This document shows positions 6,823 to 12,403 of a stretch of 12,403 nt of DNA, piece by piece. The stretch spans positions 1-12,403 of the forward strand of contig JANXXV010000023.1 in the NCBI GenBank assembly GCA_025350445.1, in the 5' to 3' direction. Every line of letters begins with the position of its first letter. Position 1 is the first letter of the stretch. The stretch is from Bryobacteraceae bacterium. GTDB taxonomy: Bacteria > Acidobacteriota > Terriglobia > Bryobacterales > Bryobacteraceae. The notes beneath the pieces were generated by a model. It saw nothing but the letters and a program-made list of their open reading frames with translations, had not been told where the DNA came from and searched no databases. Position numbers and translations under genes: made by a program.

Positions 6823-9309
6823 TCACCGCACGGCAACCGTCGCTTCAAACTGATCGCCATACCCCTCAACCTGCAGCACCAGTGTCACCGCCGCGCCCGT
6901 TGGTGCATCCGCCGGTACCCGCGCTTTCACCTGCGACAGCCCCGCAACCTGCCCTTCCACGCTTCCCGCAAAAACAATTTCCGCCTGCTTGCCGCCAATC
7001 CGGACTTCCACAACTCCGTCCACGGGAGCCAGCGGCAGCTTTCCCACCTGTCCATCCACCAGGTCCGGCGTCGTCGTTCCCAATCCGGTAGTGGAAATCG
7101 CAATCACCGATCCTTTCGCCGCGGGATTGTCCTTCGAATTTACCGATCCGTCTTCGTTCAGCGCCTTCGCTTGCCCCTTACCATTCCCTGAAACTGTGAA
7201 AATTCCCGGGTCGAAGTAATCCGTGCCCACCTGAAGCGCCGTAGTCCGCTGCCCCTTATATTCCACTTGCACCGGCGCCTGCGAAAATTGCACCGCCACA
7301 TTGTAAGGCACAACCATCGTCGTTTGATTCTTCGAGGCCGATAGAACCGGCGCCGCCCCTCCGTTCACCAGCACCCGCGTATCCGAGAGCGTCGTGGCGA
7401 TCTTTCCATCGGCGCCGGCCGCCGCATCCGCGCCCGTATCCGGACCAAACTCCGGCGAATAGATAGTAACCACACCCCCCGGAGCCAGAGCCGCCGGCTG
7501 CAATGTGGCCGCGTTCATCACGGAGAACTGCTGAATGGTGCCGGGCCGCGCAAACATTCCCGCCACCTGGTTATAATCGCTCACCGTGATCGATTGCCCG
7601 TTCGCGGTGCCCGTCATATCGAGTGTATAGCCCGCGAACTTATACCCGGTAGCCGGAACGCCGGTCAACTGCACCGTAGTGCCCGCATCGAAGAACCCGT
7701 CCGCCGAATCCGGGCTCAAACCGACCTTGCCCGCCGTCGACGGATACGGGAAAGCGTCCAGCGAGTACTTGGTCTTGAACGTGGCCGTGTAAGTAACCGC
7801 GTCCGTCCCGGCCGTAACCGAGTGGGCGCGATCTCCGCCATCGCTCCATTTATCGAACACCCGCATCGTGGAACCGCCGTTCTCGGGAAAACCGGCGTCT
7901 GCCTCCACCGTATGCGCCGACCCTGGCTGCCACTGGAAGCCGGCCGGCGTAAAATAGCGCTTTCCATCGATCAGCAGCGCCGCCGAACTGGCGCTGCTCT
8001 TGAAAATCACAGGTGGTGTAGCACTGAAATTAAGCTTCAATCCCTGCCGCCGCTCATCCACCACTCCCTTGAACCCGTCCGGAGTCAGGTTCGTGTACCC
8101 ATTCCGATCCAGAAAAGGCGACGTCATCGAGGCGAGATAGAATCCTGTATTAGCTGAAATCGTCGCCGTAACAAGACTCCCCTCGCGGTAGTAGCCGTCC
8201 GCGCTCGCCGGCACGATCGTCACCGTCCCGGCTCCAACCGGCGAAATCTCCGGTTGAATCCGTACAAAGCGGATCATATTCGCCACAAAAAGGCTAGTAT
8301 CGGCCGTCACCTTCACCGACTGCTTCTGCGCCCCATCGTTGCTCCAACGGCCAAACACATAGCGCGCATCGGCATCACTCTGCGAATTCTCCACGTCCAG
8401 CGTGTGCGCCGATCCCAGCGCCCACGTGTAGTTCACCGGCGTGTTCACGGTCTCTCCATCCACAATCACGCGCAGTCCCGCCGGATTCGTCGCCAGCATG
8501 ACGCCCTTTACGGTGCCGTACAGCCGTCCCACCGCGTCCACATCTCCCGCCGAAAGCGCTACTGTCTGTCCAATCGGAATCCCGGACGGAATTGTTTCAA
8601 TCGCCAGTTGGCCGTTCTTGCTGAAATCGGTCGCCGCATAATGCATGATCGAACTGTAATCGTAATCGCCAACGTCAGTCGGCTGAGAGCTGAATGCGCC
8701 GAACTGGCTATAGCCGGCTTTCTCAATGTTTTCGAAGAGAATCCGAACATGATCGCTGGCGTCGGACCGCGCCTGCTCATGTTCCAATCCCACCGCGTGC
8801 CCAATCTCGTGGATCAGCGCTCCGGTCGGGCAAAGCTCGCTGCCCAAAATAAACTGCTCTCCGCCAGCCACCCCCAGCGACGAAGAGGCGCAAACCGAGT
8901 TATCGCTCGACGGCTTAAATGTAACCCAATTCGCTTCTTTTCCATGCTGCACAAACCGGATGGGAGTCCGGTCCTGCCAGTGCTGGATGGCTGCCTGGAT
9001 AAAGGTACTGTTCTTGATGGCCGGGTCGATCGCGTAAGGAATGGTGGCATTGGGCCAATACGCCGTTGGGTCGGAAACGAACAGCGCTTGGTTCCGGCCA
9101 TCCCTCTTGGGGCTCCGCTCCGCCTCCGTCAGCGCTTTGATCAAAACGTCGGCTTTCCCCAGAATGATGTCGCCCTGGTAGATCGCCAGCCCATCCACTA
9201 CCCGGAAGCGGACCGCTTTCCCCCGGTAAAACCCGTGCTCCCAACGCGGAGCCTCACCGAAAGCCAGAGTCGCTAAAAGGAGAATAACGAAAAGAAGACG
9301 TTTCATCAT
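6823..9309 (-). CDS. Secreted astacin-like (M12A) zinc metalloprotease with repeat modules and Solibacter-type C-terminal domain
   Basis: The 828-residue product starts MMKRLLFVILLLATLAFG, a clear signal peptide. After a prodomain-like stretch, YWPNATIPYAIDP (84-96) is the classic astacin catalytic start. HEIGHAVGLEHEQ (167-179) supplies zinc ligands His167, His171 and His177 and catalytic Glu168. SIMHY (220-224) is the Met-turn with Met222 and Tyr224. The catalytic domain ends near 266. Residues 268-588 form alternating modules: type A at about 268-346 and 431-512 (each with 'GSAHT' and 'FxxWSxxG'), and type B at about 347-430 and 513-588 (InlB-B/'bacterial repeat'-like, 'SADGYYREG' and 'SADGFFDAG'). 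Residues about 594-828 (FSVMNAATLQPAALAPGGVV) are the Ig-like C-terminal module of the TIGR03437 family abundant in Solibacter. It likely cleaves extracellular protein substrates, with the tail used for surface attachment or substrate binding. The start is ATG 9309 or the adjacent ATG 9306; only a weak AGGA lies upstream. Confidence 0.9.
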   Translation of the reverse strand: MMKRLLFVILLLATLAFGEAPRWEHGFYRGKAVRFRVVDGLAIYQGDIILGKADVLIKALTEAERSPKRDGRNQALFVSDPTAYWPNATIPYAIDPAIKNSTFIQAAIQHWQDRTPIRFVQHGKEANWVTFKPSSDNSVCASSSLGVAGGEQFILGSELCPTGALIHEIGHAVGLEHEQARSDASDHVRILFENIEKAGYSQFGAFSSQPTDVGDYDYSSIMHYAATDFSKNGQLAIETIPSGIPIGQTVALSAGDVDAVGRLYGTVKGVMLATNPAGLRVIVDGETVNTPVNYTWALGSAHTLDVENSQSDADARYVFGRWSNDGAQKQSVKVTADTSLFVANMIRFVRIQPEISPVGAGTVTIVPASADGYYREGSLVTATISANTGFYLASMTSPFLDRNGYTNLTPDGFKGVVDERRQGLKLNFSATPPVIFKSSASSAALLIDGKRYFTPAGFQWQPGSAHTVEADAGFPENGGSTMRVFDKWSDGGDRAHSVTAGTDAVTYTATFKTKYSLDAFPYPSTAGKVGLSPDSADGFFDAGTTVQLTGVPATGYKFAGYTLDMTGTANGQSITVSDYNQVAGMFARPGTIQQFSVMNAATLQPAALAPGGVVTIYSPEFGPDTGADAAAGADGKIATTLSDTRVLVNGGAAPVLSASKNQTTMVVPYNVAVQFSQAPVQVEYKGQRTTALQVGTDYFDPGIFTVSGNGKGQAKALNEDGSVNSKDNPAAKGSVIAISTTGLGTTTPDLVDGQVGKLPLAPVDGVVEVRIGGKQAEIVFAGSVEGQVAGLSQVKARVPADAPTGAAVTLVLQVEGYGDQFEATVAVR

Positions 9310-9315
9310 AACGGA

Positions 9316-9327
9316 GATAGTCCTATC
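9316..9327. promoter_or_regulatory. Short palindrome upstream of the metalloprotease start
   Basis: GATAG-TC-CTATC is a perfect 5-bp inverted repeat with a 2-bp centre, 7 bp before the protease ATG on the minus strand. It lies in the 54-bp gap between hpt and the protease and could be a small operator or just chance. On the minus strand it also contains the only ribosome-binding-site-like AGGA for the protease. Confidence 0.25.
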
Positions 9328-9363
9328 GTATTCATAACCCGGCCATCCCGCCGAAGGTCTCGC

Positions 9364-9888
9364 TTATTCGCTCAGGATACAAATATCTTTCAGGTTGCGA
9401 TAGTCCTCAGCAAAATCCAGCCCGTACCCCACCACAAACTCATCCGGAATCTGAAAGCCCACATACTGTACATCCACCGGCCGTTGCCGCCGCTCCGGTT
9501 TGTCCAGTAGGGTTGCAATACGCACCGACTTGGGTTTCCGCTGCAACAGCACCTGAGTCAGGTAGTTGAGCGTAACTCCGCTGTCCACAATGTCTTCCAC
9601 AATCAGAATATCGGCGCCTTCGATGGGAGAATCCAGATCCTTCGTCAGCTTCACCTGCCCGGACGAAGTTTTCCCTTTCCCGTAGCTCGAGATACCGATA
9701 AAATCAAGCCGCGTGTGCCGGCTAATCGCCCGCGCCAGATCGGCGTGAAACATGCAAGCGCCCTTCAGAATACAAACCAGATAGATAATCCCATCCGGAT
9801 AATCGGCGGATATCTGCGCCCCTAATTCTTTGATTCGCTCTTGGATCTGCTCGGCGGTAATGAAAACGCGCAACTTGGAGTTATTCAT
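9364..9888 (-). CDS. hpt: Hypoxanthine phosphoribosyltransferase
   Basis: The 174-residue product is full length for bacterial Hpt, which joins hypoxanthine (and usually guanine) to PRPP to make IMP (GMP) in purine salvage in the cytoplasm. Motifs in order are CILKGA (39-44) for pyrophosphate/PRPP contact, ISSYGKGKTSSG (66-77) for the flexible active-site loop, the PRPP-binding signature ILIVEDIVDSGVTL (94-107) with Glu98-Asp99 and Asp102, ATLLDKPERR (125-134) with the purine-contact Lys130, and FVVGYGLDFAEDYRNL (151-166). The start is ATG 9888 because the upstream open frame to 10047 only translates the hairpin repeat and the end of the next gene in another frame. There is no normal ribosome binding site: the six bases before ATG read CCTCCT on the coding strand, and the nearest purine run (GGGGGA, 10 nt before the ATG) sits inside the repeat hairpin. 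The protease gene follows 54 bp downstream. Confidence 0.93.
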   Translation of the reverse strand: MNNSKLRVFITAEQIQERIKELGAQISADYPDGIIYLVCILKGACMFHADLARAISRHTRLDFIGISSYGKGKTSSGQVKLTKDLDSPIEGADILIVEDIVDSGVTLNYLTQVLLQRKPKSVRIATLLDKPERRQRPVDVQYVGFQIPDEFVVGYGLDFAEDYRNLKDICILSE

Positions 9889-9892
9889 AGGA

Positions 9893-9933
9893 GGGCGGTC
9901 CCCCAGGACCGCTCCGGACGCCCTCGTCCGGCC
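9893..9933. repeat. GC-rich double-hairpin repeat, copy 2, adjoining the hpt start
   Basis: Two perfect 7-bp stem-loops lie one base apart: GCGGTCC-CCCA-GGACCGC (9895-9912) and CCGGACG-CCCT-CGTCCGG (9914-9931). It fills most of the 70-bp gap between the coiled-coil gene end (9959) and the hpt ATG (9888), ending only a few bases from that ATG. Copies 1 and 3 share the same two-stem layout in whole or part. Confidence 0.85.
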
Positions 9934-9958
9934 AGTTCGCCAACGACAAACCCTGCAA

Positions 9959-10795
9959 CTAGTCCGCCGCGCGCAAGCGCGTGCTAGGAGGCCCCAGGTG
10001 GATATGCGGCCCGGTAGCTTGCCCCGGCACCGCCGCCCGAAAGGCAAAGTATGGCATACGCGAACCGGCCAGATACTGCCGCAGCCAGACCCCTTCAGCC
10101 TCGTCCGGATTCAAAGCAATATCCACGCGGCCTCGATGATCGAATCCAAGCGCCCGGTGCAGTGCCGTCTCGCCGCGCGCGCTAACCGGCAGCGGATGCG
10201 AAAACTTCTTCTCAAAAGCCAGCACCACTCTCTTGTATTCCGAATCCCGAAAGACGCCATTCCCATCGAACCGCTCAGCAATCCGCAAGTCCGCCGGGGA
10301 TTGATCCGGGTTTTGATCCGCATCCGAAACCGCCGCTTCCACCTTCGCCATGGAAGCCAGCTCGCCAATCAGTTCCGATCTCGATAAGGCGAGGTCTAAC
10401 GTTTTCCGCCGGCTTTCCAGATCCTCCAGCACAGGCATCAGCGCTGCCCGGGCCGCCACTCCCTGATCGACCAGTTTCCGGACCGCTTCCAGCCGCGCCT
10501 TCTCACGCTCCACCTGGCGGCGCGCAGCCGATACCATATTGCCCGCTTGTTCCTCGGTAAGGTCTTCGACGCCGATCTTGCCGTAGAGCGTATGAGCGAC
10601 GATCATGTCGTCCTGGGCCGCGGTAAGCGCACGTTCGACCGGCTCCAAACTAGCTCGCGGAGCAGCCCCGGCCGCCACCAGCGTGCGTACTCTTTCCAGT
10701 TCCCCGGTGGCCCTTCGCACTGCGGCATTCTCTGGAGTCTGCGCGTACACAGCGAGGCTGCGGAGAAGGAGAAAACAGGAAAAGAATCGACGCAC
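9959..10795 (-). CDS. Secreted coiled-coil protein with duplicated helical hairpin and conserved His/Asp-rich C-terminal domain
   Basis: With GTG 10795 as start the product has 278 residues and begins MRRFFSCFLLLRSLAVYAQ, a good signal peptide. An upstream in-frame TTG at 10843 would add 16 charged residues before it and is less likely. Residues 36-64 (VRTLVAAGAAPRASLEPVER) and 104-133 (VRKLVDQGVAARAALMPVLE) are a diverged duplication resembling the helical hairpin of TolC/HlyD-type periplasmic proteins. The C-terminal part, about 190-272, holds HRALGFDHRGRVDIALNP (213-230) and GPHIHLGPP (263-271), with His213, His220, Asp225, His264 and His266 as possible metal ligands. This recalls M15-type D,D-peptidases, but the His220-Asp225 spacing is shorter than their HxxGxAxD motif, so enzymatic activity is only a guess. 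I know of no assigned function. It is divergent from rsfS (84 bp between the chosen starts) and upstream of hpt on the same strand. Confidence 0.7.
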   Translation of the reverse strand: MRRFFSCFLLLRSLAVYAQTPENAAVRRATGELERVRTLVAAGAAPRASLEPVERALTAAQDDMIVAHTLYGKIGVEDLTEEQAGNMVSAARRQVEREKARLEAVRKLVDQGVAARAALMPVLEDLESRRKTLDLALSRSELIGELASMAKVEAAVSDADQNPDQSPADLRIAERFDGNGVFRDSEYKRVVLAFEKKFSHPLPVSARGETALHRALGFDHRGRVDIALNPDEAEGVWLRQYLAGSRMPYFAFRAAVPGQATGPHIHLGPPSTRLRAAD

Positions 10796-10831
10796 TCCCT
10801 TTATTGTAGTACGATCAGGGCTAGGGGAGAA
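10796..10831 (-). promoter_or_regulatory. Putative promoter of the coiled-coil gene, nearly leaderless
   Basis: On the minus strand TACAAT occupies 10808-10803, leaving 7 nt to GTG 10795, so transcription would begin at or within one base of the start codon. A weak -35 candidate, TTCTCC, lies 17 bp further upstream (10831-10826). AAGGGA directly abuts the GTG, too close for a standard ribosome binding site. Confidence 0.4.
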
Positions 10832-10879
10832 CTTCCTATCCAAGAGCTTCCAGAGATCACAGCCGCCGAAATCATCCCG

Positions 10880-11248
10880 GTGGCAACCGCGTTACCAGGC
10901 TGGCTCGGAGCGGTTCGAGCGGCGGAATCCAAGAAAGCGACCGACATCAAGGTGCTCGATCTTCGCGAAGTAACAAGCTTCTGCGACTATTTCGTCATCT
11001 GCACCGGCTCCAGTTCCAAACAGAACCAGACCATCAGCGACGAGATCTACATCCAGCTCAAGCACGGCGGAGAACTGGCGGTCAGCGTAGAAGGCTACGA
11101 CGGCGGGGAATGGGTCCTGGTAGATTATGGCGACTTCATCGTCCACATCTTCAAACAAGAAACCCGCGCCTACTACGACCTGGAACGCCTATGGCGCCAC
11201 GCCAGGAATGTGGAAATTCCTCCGGCCGAACCAGGACCGCGATCGTAA
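10880..11248 (+). CDS. rsfS: Ribosome silencing factor RsfS (Iojap/YbeB family)
   Basis: The 122-residue product fits the family length of about 105-130. RsfS binds ribosomal protein L14 (uL14) on the 50S subunit and blocks subunit joining, lowering translation under nutrient shortage. Family features are AAESKKATDIKVLDLREV (14-31), FCDYFVICTGSSSKQNQ (34-50), EGYDGGEWVLVDYGDFIVHI (71-90) and YYDLERLW (98-105), all in the normal order. The start is uncertain: GTG 10880 is the only standard start codon just upstream of the conserved core and gives a normal length, but it has no clear ribosome binding site. An AGGGGAG at 10823-10829 would instead suit an unusual start such as ATC 10838, extending the protein by 14 residues. 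In many bacteria rsfS sits next to nadD; here NAD salvage genes are nearby but on the opposite strand. Confidence 0.9.
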   Translation: MATALPGWLGAVRAAESKKATDIKVLDLREVTSFCDYFVICTGSSSKQNQTISDEIYIQLKHGGELAVSVEGYDGGEWVLVDYGDFIVHIFKQETRAYYDLERLWRHARNVEIPPAEPGPRS

Positions 11249-11368
11249 GGCGCCGGTCAGGTAAAACAAATAGCCAAGCACAACTTCTACCGAGGCATAA
11301 AGCTTAACCGGAAACGATAATTGTCGAGAAACAACAATTGTCCAGAATAACTCTCGATATCTGGGGTG

Positions 11369-11408
11369 GGGCAGTCCCCCAGGACTGCGCCGGACGCCCC
11401 GTCCGGCC
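11369..11408. repeat. GC-rich double-hairpin repeat, copy 3
   Basis: Stem-loop 1 is GCAGTCC-CCCA-GGACTGC (11371-11388, 7 bp) and stem-loop 2 is CCGGACG-CCC-CGTCCGG (11390-11406, 7 bp). Compared with copy 2, the third pair of stem 1 has changed from G-C to A-T on both sides, so pairing is kept; loop 2 has lost one base while its stem is unchanged. This pattern argues that the folded form is what is conserved. Confidence 0.85.
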
Positions 11409-11482
11409 CCTTTCGGCGACGGCAATTCCAGATCCACTCGACGTGCTCACGCAGAATTCGAAAGCAGATTCCGATCAGACCC

Positions 11483-11516
11483 TCTGTGAAACAGAAAGCG
11501 TTTTTTGACAAAACGC
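11483..11516 (-). terminator. Possible terminator downstream of the nicotinamidase gene
   Basis: GCGTTTT (11498-11504) pairs with AAAACGC (11510-11516) over a 5-nt loop, and on the minus strand is followed by TTTCTGTTT. A second small hairpin, TCTGT-GAA-ACAGA (11483-11495), overlaps that tail. It lies about 85 nt past the nicotinamidase stop. The stem is AT-rich and weak, so a terminator role is only possible. Confidence 0.35.
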
Positions 11517-11599
11517 GCATGGGCGCATCGCTGGCCACCCGTGAGGCAGGAGACGAACTCCCAAACCTGCCAAAACATTTCTTATCCAATTCATCCCAT

Positions 11600-12205
11600 T
11601 TATCCCAGCCAATTGCTCTTCTCCTGGCAACCCACCTCGACCGTCCCAGTCACCACTCCACCAGCCCCCTGGAACTCGGCCAGCATCGACTCTGCCGCGC
11701 CATTGTGCAAACTCCGCACCGCGTCGCCAACAATCTCCACCCGAGCCCCGGTCCGCAACAATCCAAACGCCGCGAATTTCACACAAATCTCAGTCACCAC
11801 GCCATAAACCACATACCGGTCCGTGCCCAACTTCTCCAGCAACCCCGGCAAATTCGGATTCGAAAAGCAGTCAAACGTCTGCTTCTCCAGCAAAATCTGC
11901 TGCGTCGCGAAATCCCCAACCCAACCCGCCTCCGACGCCACCACCGCACGCGATTCCAGCAAAGTCTGCGATGGCTTCCGCTGCCCATTGCACCCCGCCA
12001 CGCAGTGCGGGGGCCAGCTCAAAAACTCGGCATCGTCTTCCGCATGCGCGTCCATCGTGGAAACCACCACAATCCCATTGGCCGCGGCGTATCGGTTCAG
12101 CCCGGCAACCGCGGACAGAATCCCCTCCGCTCCGGGCGCGTAAAGCGCCCCGGCCGGAAATACAAAATCAAGCTGCGTGTCGATATCGAAAAAAACAGTC
12201 TTCAT
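11600..12205 (-). CDS. pncA: Nicotinamidase-like isochorismatase-family hydrolase
   Basis: The 201-residue product has the cysteine-hydrolase fold signatures. Asp9 in DTQLDF (matching the DxQxDF motif), Lys108 in LLEKQTFDCF and Cys141 in VVTEICVKFAA form the catalytic triad. Asp52 and His54 in TMDAHAED and His67 in SWPPHC are the expected metal ligands of nicotinamidases, whose usual motif is DxHPxxHxSF followed by WPxHC; here the second His region is replaced by acidic residues (AEDDAEF). It would hydrolyse nicotinamide to nicotinate and ammonia. Context supports that substrate: its ATG overlaps the stop codon of the upstream gene, whose product resembles nicotinate phosphoribosyltransferase, the next enzyme of the NAD salvage route. 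A different isochorismatase-family amidase is the main alternative. The product is cytoplasmic, with no signal peptide. Confidence 0.85.
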   Translation of the reverse strand: MKTVFFDIDTQLDFVFPAGALYAPGAEGILSAVAGLNRYAAANGIVVVSTMDAHAEDDAEFLSWPPHCVAGCNGQRKPSQTLLESRAVVASEAGWVGDFATQQILLEKQTFDCFSNPNLPGLLEKLGTDRYVVYGVVTEICVKFAAFGLLRTGARVEIVGDAVRSLHNGAAESMLAEFQGAGGVVTGTVEVGCQEKSNWLG

Positions 12206-12403
12206 ACCTGCCGGCCGCGCTCTGCCAACAGCAGCAGTTCAGCGCTAAATTCCACTGTATGACCCGGCGCAATGGTTCGCAGCGAGTCGGCGCAAAGCTC
12301 GCGGGAAGCCTGCAAACCGGGCAGCGGCTCGGCCAGGCCCCCGTCGATCATCACCGGCTGCAACAGCGCCTTCGCCGGCTTAGCCCCTGGCGGACATGAC
12401 GGG
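12202..12403 (-). CDS. pncB: Nicotinate phosphoribosyltransferase, C-terminal end (partial)
   Basis: The minus-strand frame is open from the window edge to TGA 12204-12202, giving the last 66 residues. Its pattern, KPAKALLQPVMIDGGLAEPL then LPGLQASRELCADSLRTI and HTVEFSAELLLLAER, fits the C-terminal tail of nicotinate phosphoribosyltransferases ('PVxxDGxxxxPLPSLxxARxxxxxxLxxLP..Y.VExSxxL'). These enzymes make nicotinate mononucleotide from nicotinate and PRPP. There is no active-site region in view, so the call rests on the tail pattern plus context: the stop overlaps the nicotinamidase start as ATGA, a typical operon junction between consecutive NAD salvage steps. The rest of the gene lies to the right of the window. 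Confidence 0.72.
   Translation of the reverse strand, partial: PSCPPGAKPAKALLQPVMIDGGLAEPLPGLQASRELCADSLRTIAPGHTVEFSAELLLLAERGRQV

Larger units (their letters stand above)
11249..11599. other. 351-bp gene-free interval between convergent rsfS and nicotinamidase genes
   Basis: The left third is unusually AT-rich for this DNA (11270-11360) and includes GATAATTGTC and ACAATTGTCC in opposite arrangement around a purine-rich spacer. Repeat copy 3 lies at 11369-11408. At 11483-11516 there are two small hairpins. No open frame here has a plausible start and family match; a minus-strand run with hydrophobic character (VKLYASVEVVLGYLFYLTG) lacks a start outside the repeat and may be a remnant. Confidence 0.5.

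Noticed and set aside
8254..9276. 340-residue plus-strand open frame opposite the metalloprotease
   Set aside because: It lies fully opposite the well-supported astacin catalytic domain and reads as an Arg/His-rich shadow without motifs.
9889..10047. 53-residue N-terminal extension of hpt
   Set aside because: The extension translates the hairpin repeat and overlaps the end of the coiled-coil gene; Hpt proteins begin close to MNNSKLRV.
9959..10795. Firm call as an M15 peptidase
   Set aside because: His220 to Asp225 spacing is shorter than the M15 HxxGxAxD motif, so only a possible metal-binding domain is stated.
11189..11437. 82-residue minus-strand open frame with a hydrophobic run
   Set aside because: The only start lies beyond repeat copy 3, the end overlaps rsfS in antisense, and no family is recognised; at best a remnant.
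11366..12262. 298-residue plus-strand open frame opposite the nicotinamidase
   Set aside because: It starts inside repeat copy 3 and mirrors the nicotinamidase; no recognisable domain.
1..12403. CRISPR array, tRNA/rRNA genes, intact insertion sequence or defence system
   Set aside because: No regularly spaced direct repeats, tRNA-like clover structure, transposase or defence gene motifs were seen on either strand.

Overview
The window looks like part of an acidobacterial chromosome, most likely from the Solibacter/Bryobacter branch. The DNA is GC-rich. The large protease at 6823-9309 ends in the Ig-like C-terminal module that is highly amplified in Solibacter-type genomes (TIGR03437 family), and several other products (the OmpA-type protein, the 'PNYTCLQTIER' protein, the coiled-coil protein at 9959-10795) resemble conserved acidobacterial proteins of poorly known function. 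This taxonomic call is recognition from memory, not a database search.

Layout. Positions 1-1514 (+) hold the 3' part of a spermidine-synthase-like methyltransferase-fold protein with a multi-pass membrane tail. Positions 1639-3402 (+) encode an exported coiled-coil OmpA-type peptidoglycan-binding protein, followed by a convincing intrinsic terminator at 3487-3517. On the minus strand, 5973-4687 (secreted protein of unknown function) and 4683-3550 (GH88 unsaturated glucuronyl hydrolase) are 3 nt apart and probably co-transcribed. Only 20 bp separate the start of that pair from the divergent CDGSH iron-sulfur gene at 5994-6227 (+). Positions 6228-6822 contain no intact gene; the stretch holds a hairpin repeat and decayed coding traces, possibly of a serine recombinase. 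Minus-strand genes then run (in transcription order) 10795-9959 (secreted coiled-coil protein with a conserved His/Asp-rich C-terminal domain), 9888-9364 (hpt, purine salvage) and 9309-6823 (secreted astacin-like metalloprotease). rsfS (ribosome silencing factor) is at 10880-11248 (+), divergent from the coiled-coil gene. Positions 11249-11599 have no gene but hold another copy of the hairpin repeat. At the right edge, minus strand, the 3' end of a nicotinate phosphoribosyltransferase gene (12202-12403) overlaps a nicotinamidase gene (11600-12205) by an ATGA junction, which makes a compact NAD-salvage operon.

How things fit together. This is a mixed housekeeping and cell-envelope neighbourhood rather than a single system. 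There are two nucleotide-salvage loci (hpt; pncB-pncA), one translation-control gene (rsfS), and several envelope or secreted proteins. I see no CRISPR array, tRNA, rRNA, intact insertion sequence or recognisable defence system. The most interesting non-gene signal is a GC-rich double-hairpin repeat present three times (near 6233, 9893 and 11369). Its first stem shows a compensatory base-pair change between two copies, and one copy lies immediately before the hpt start codon. A second signal is the placement of -10-like hexamers so close to start codons that leaderless or nearly leaderless transcripts are implied for at least two promoters.
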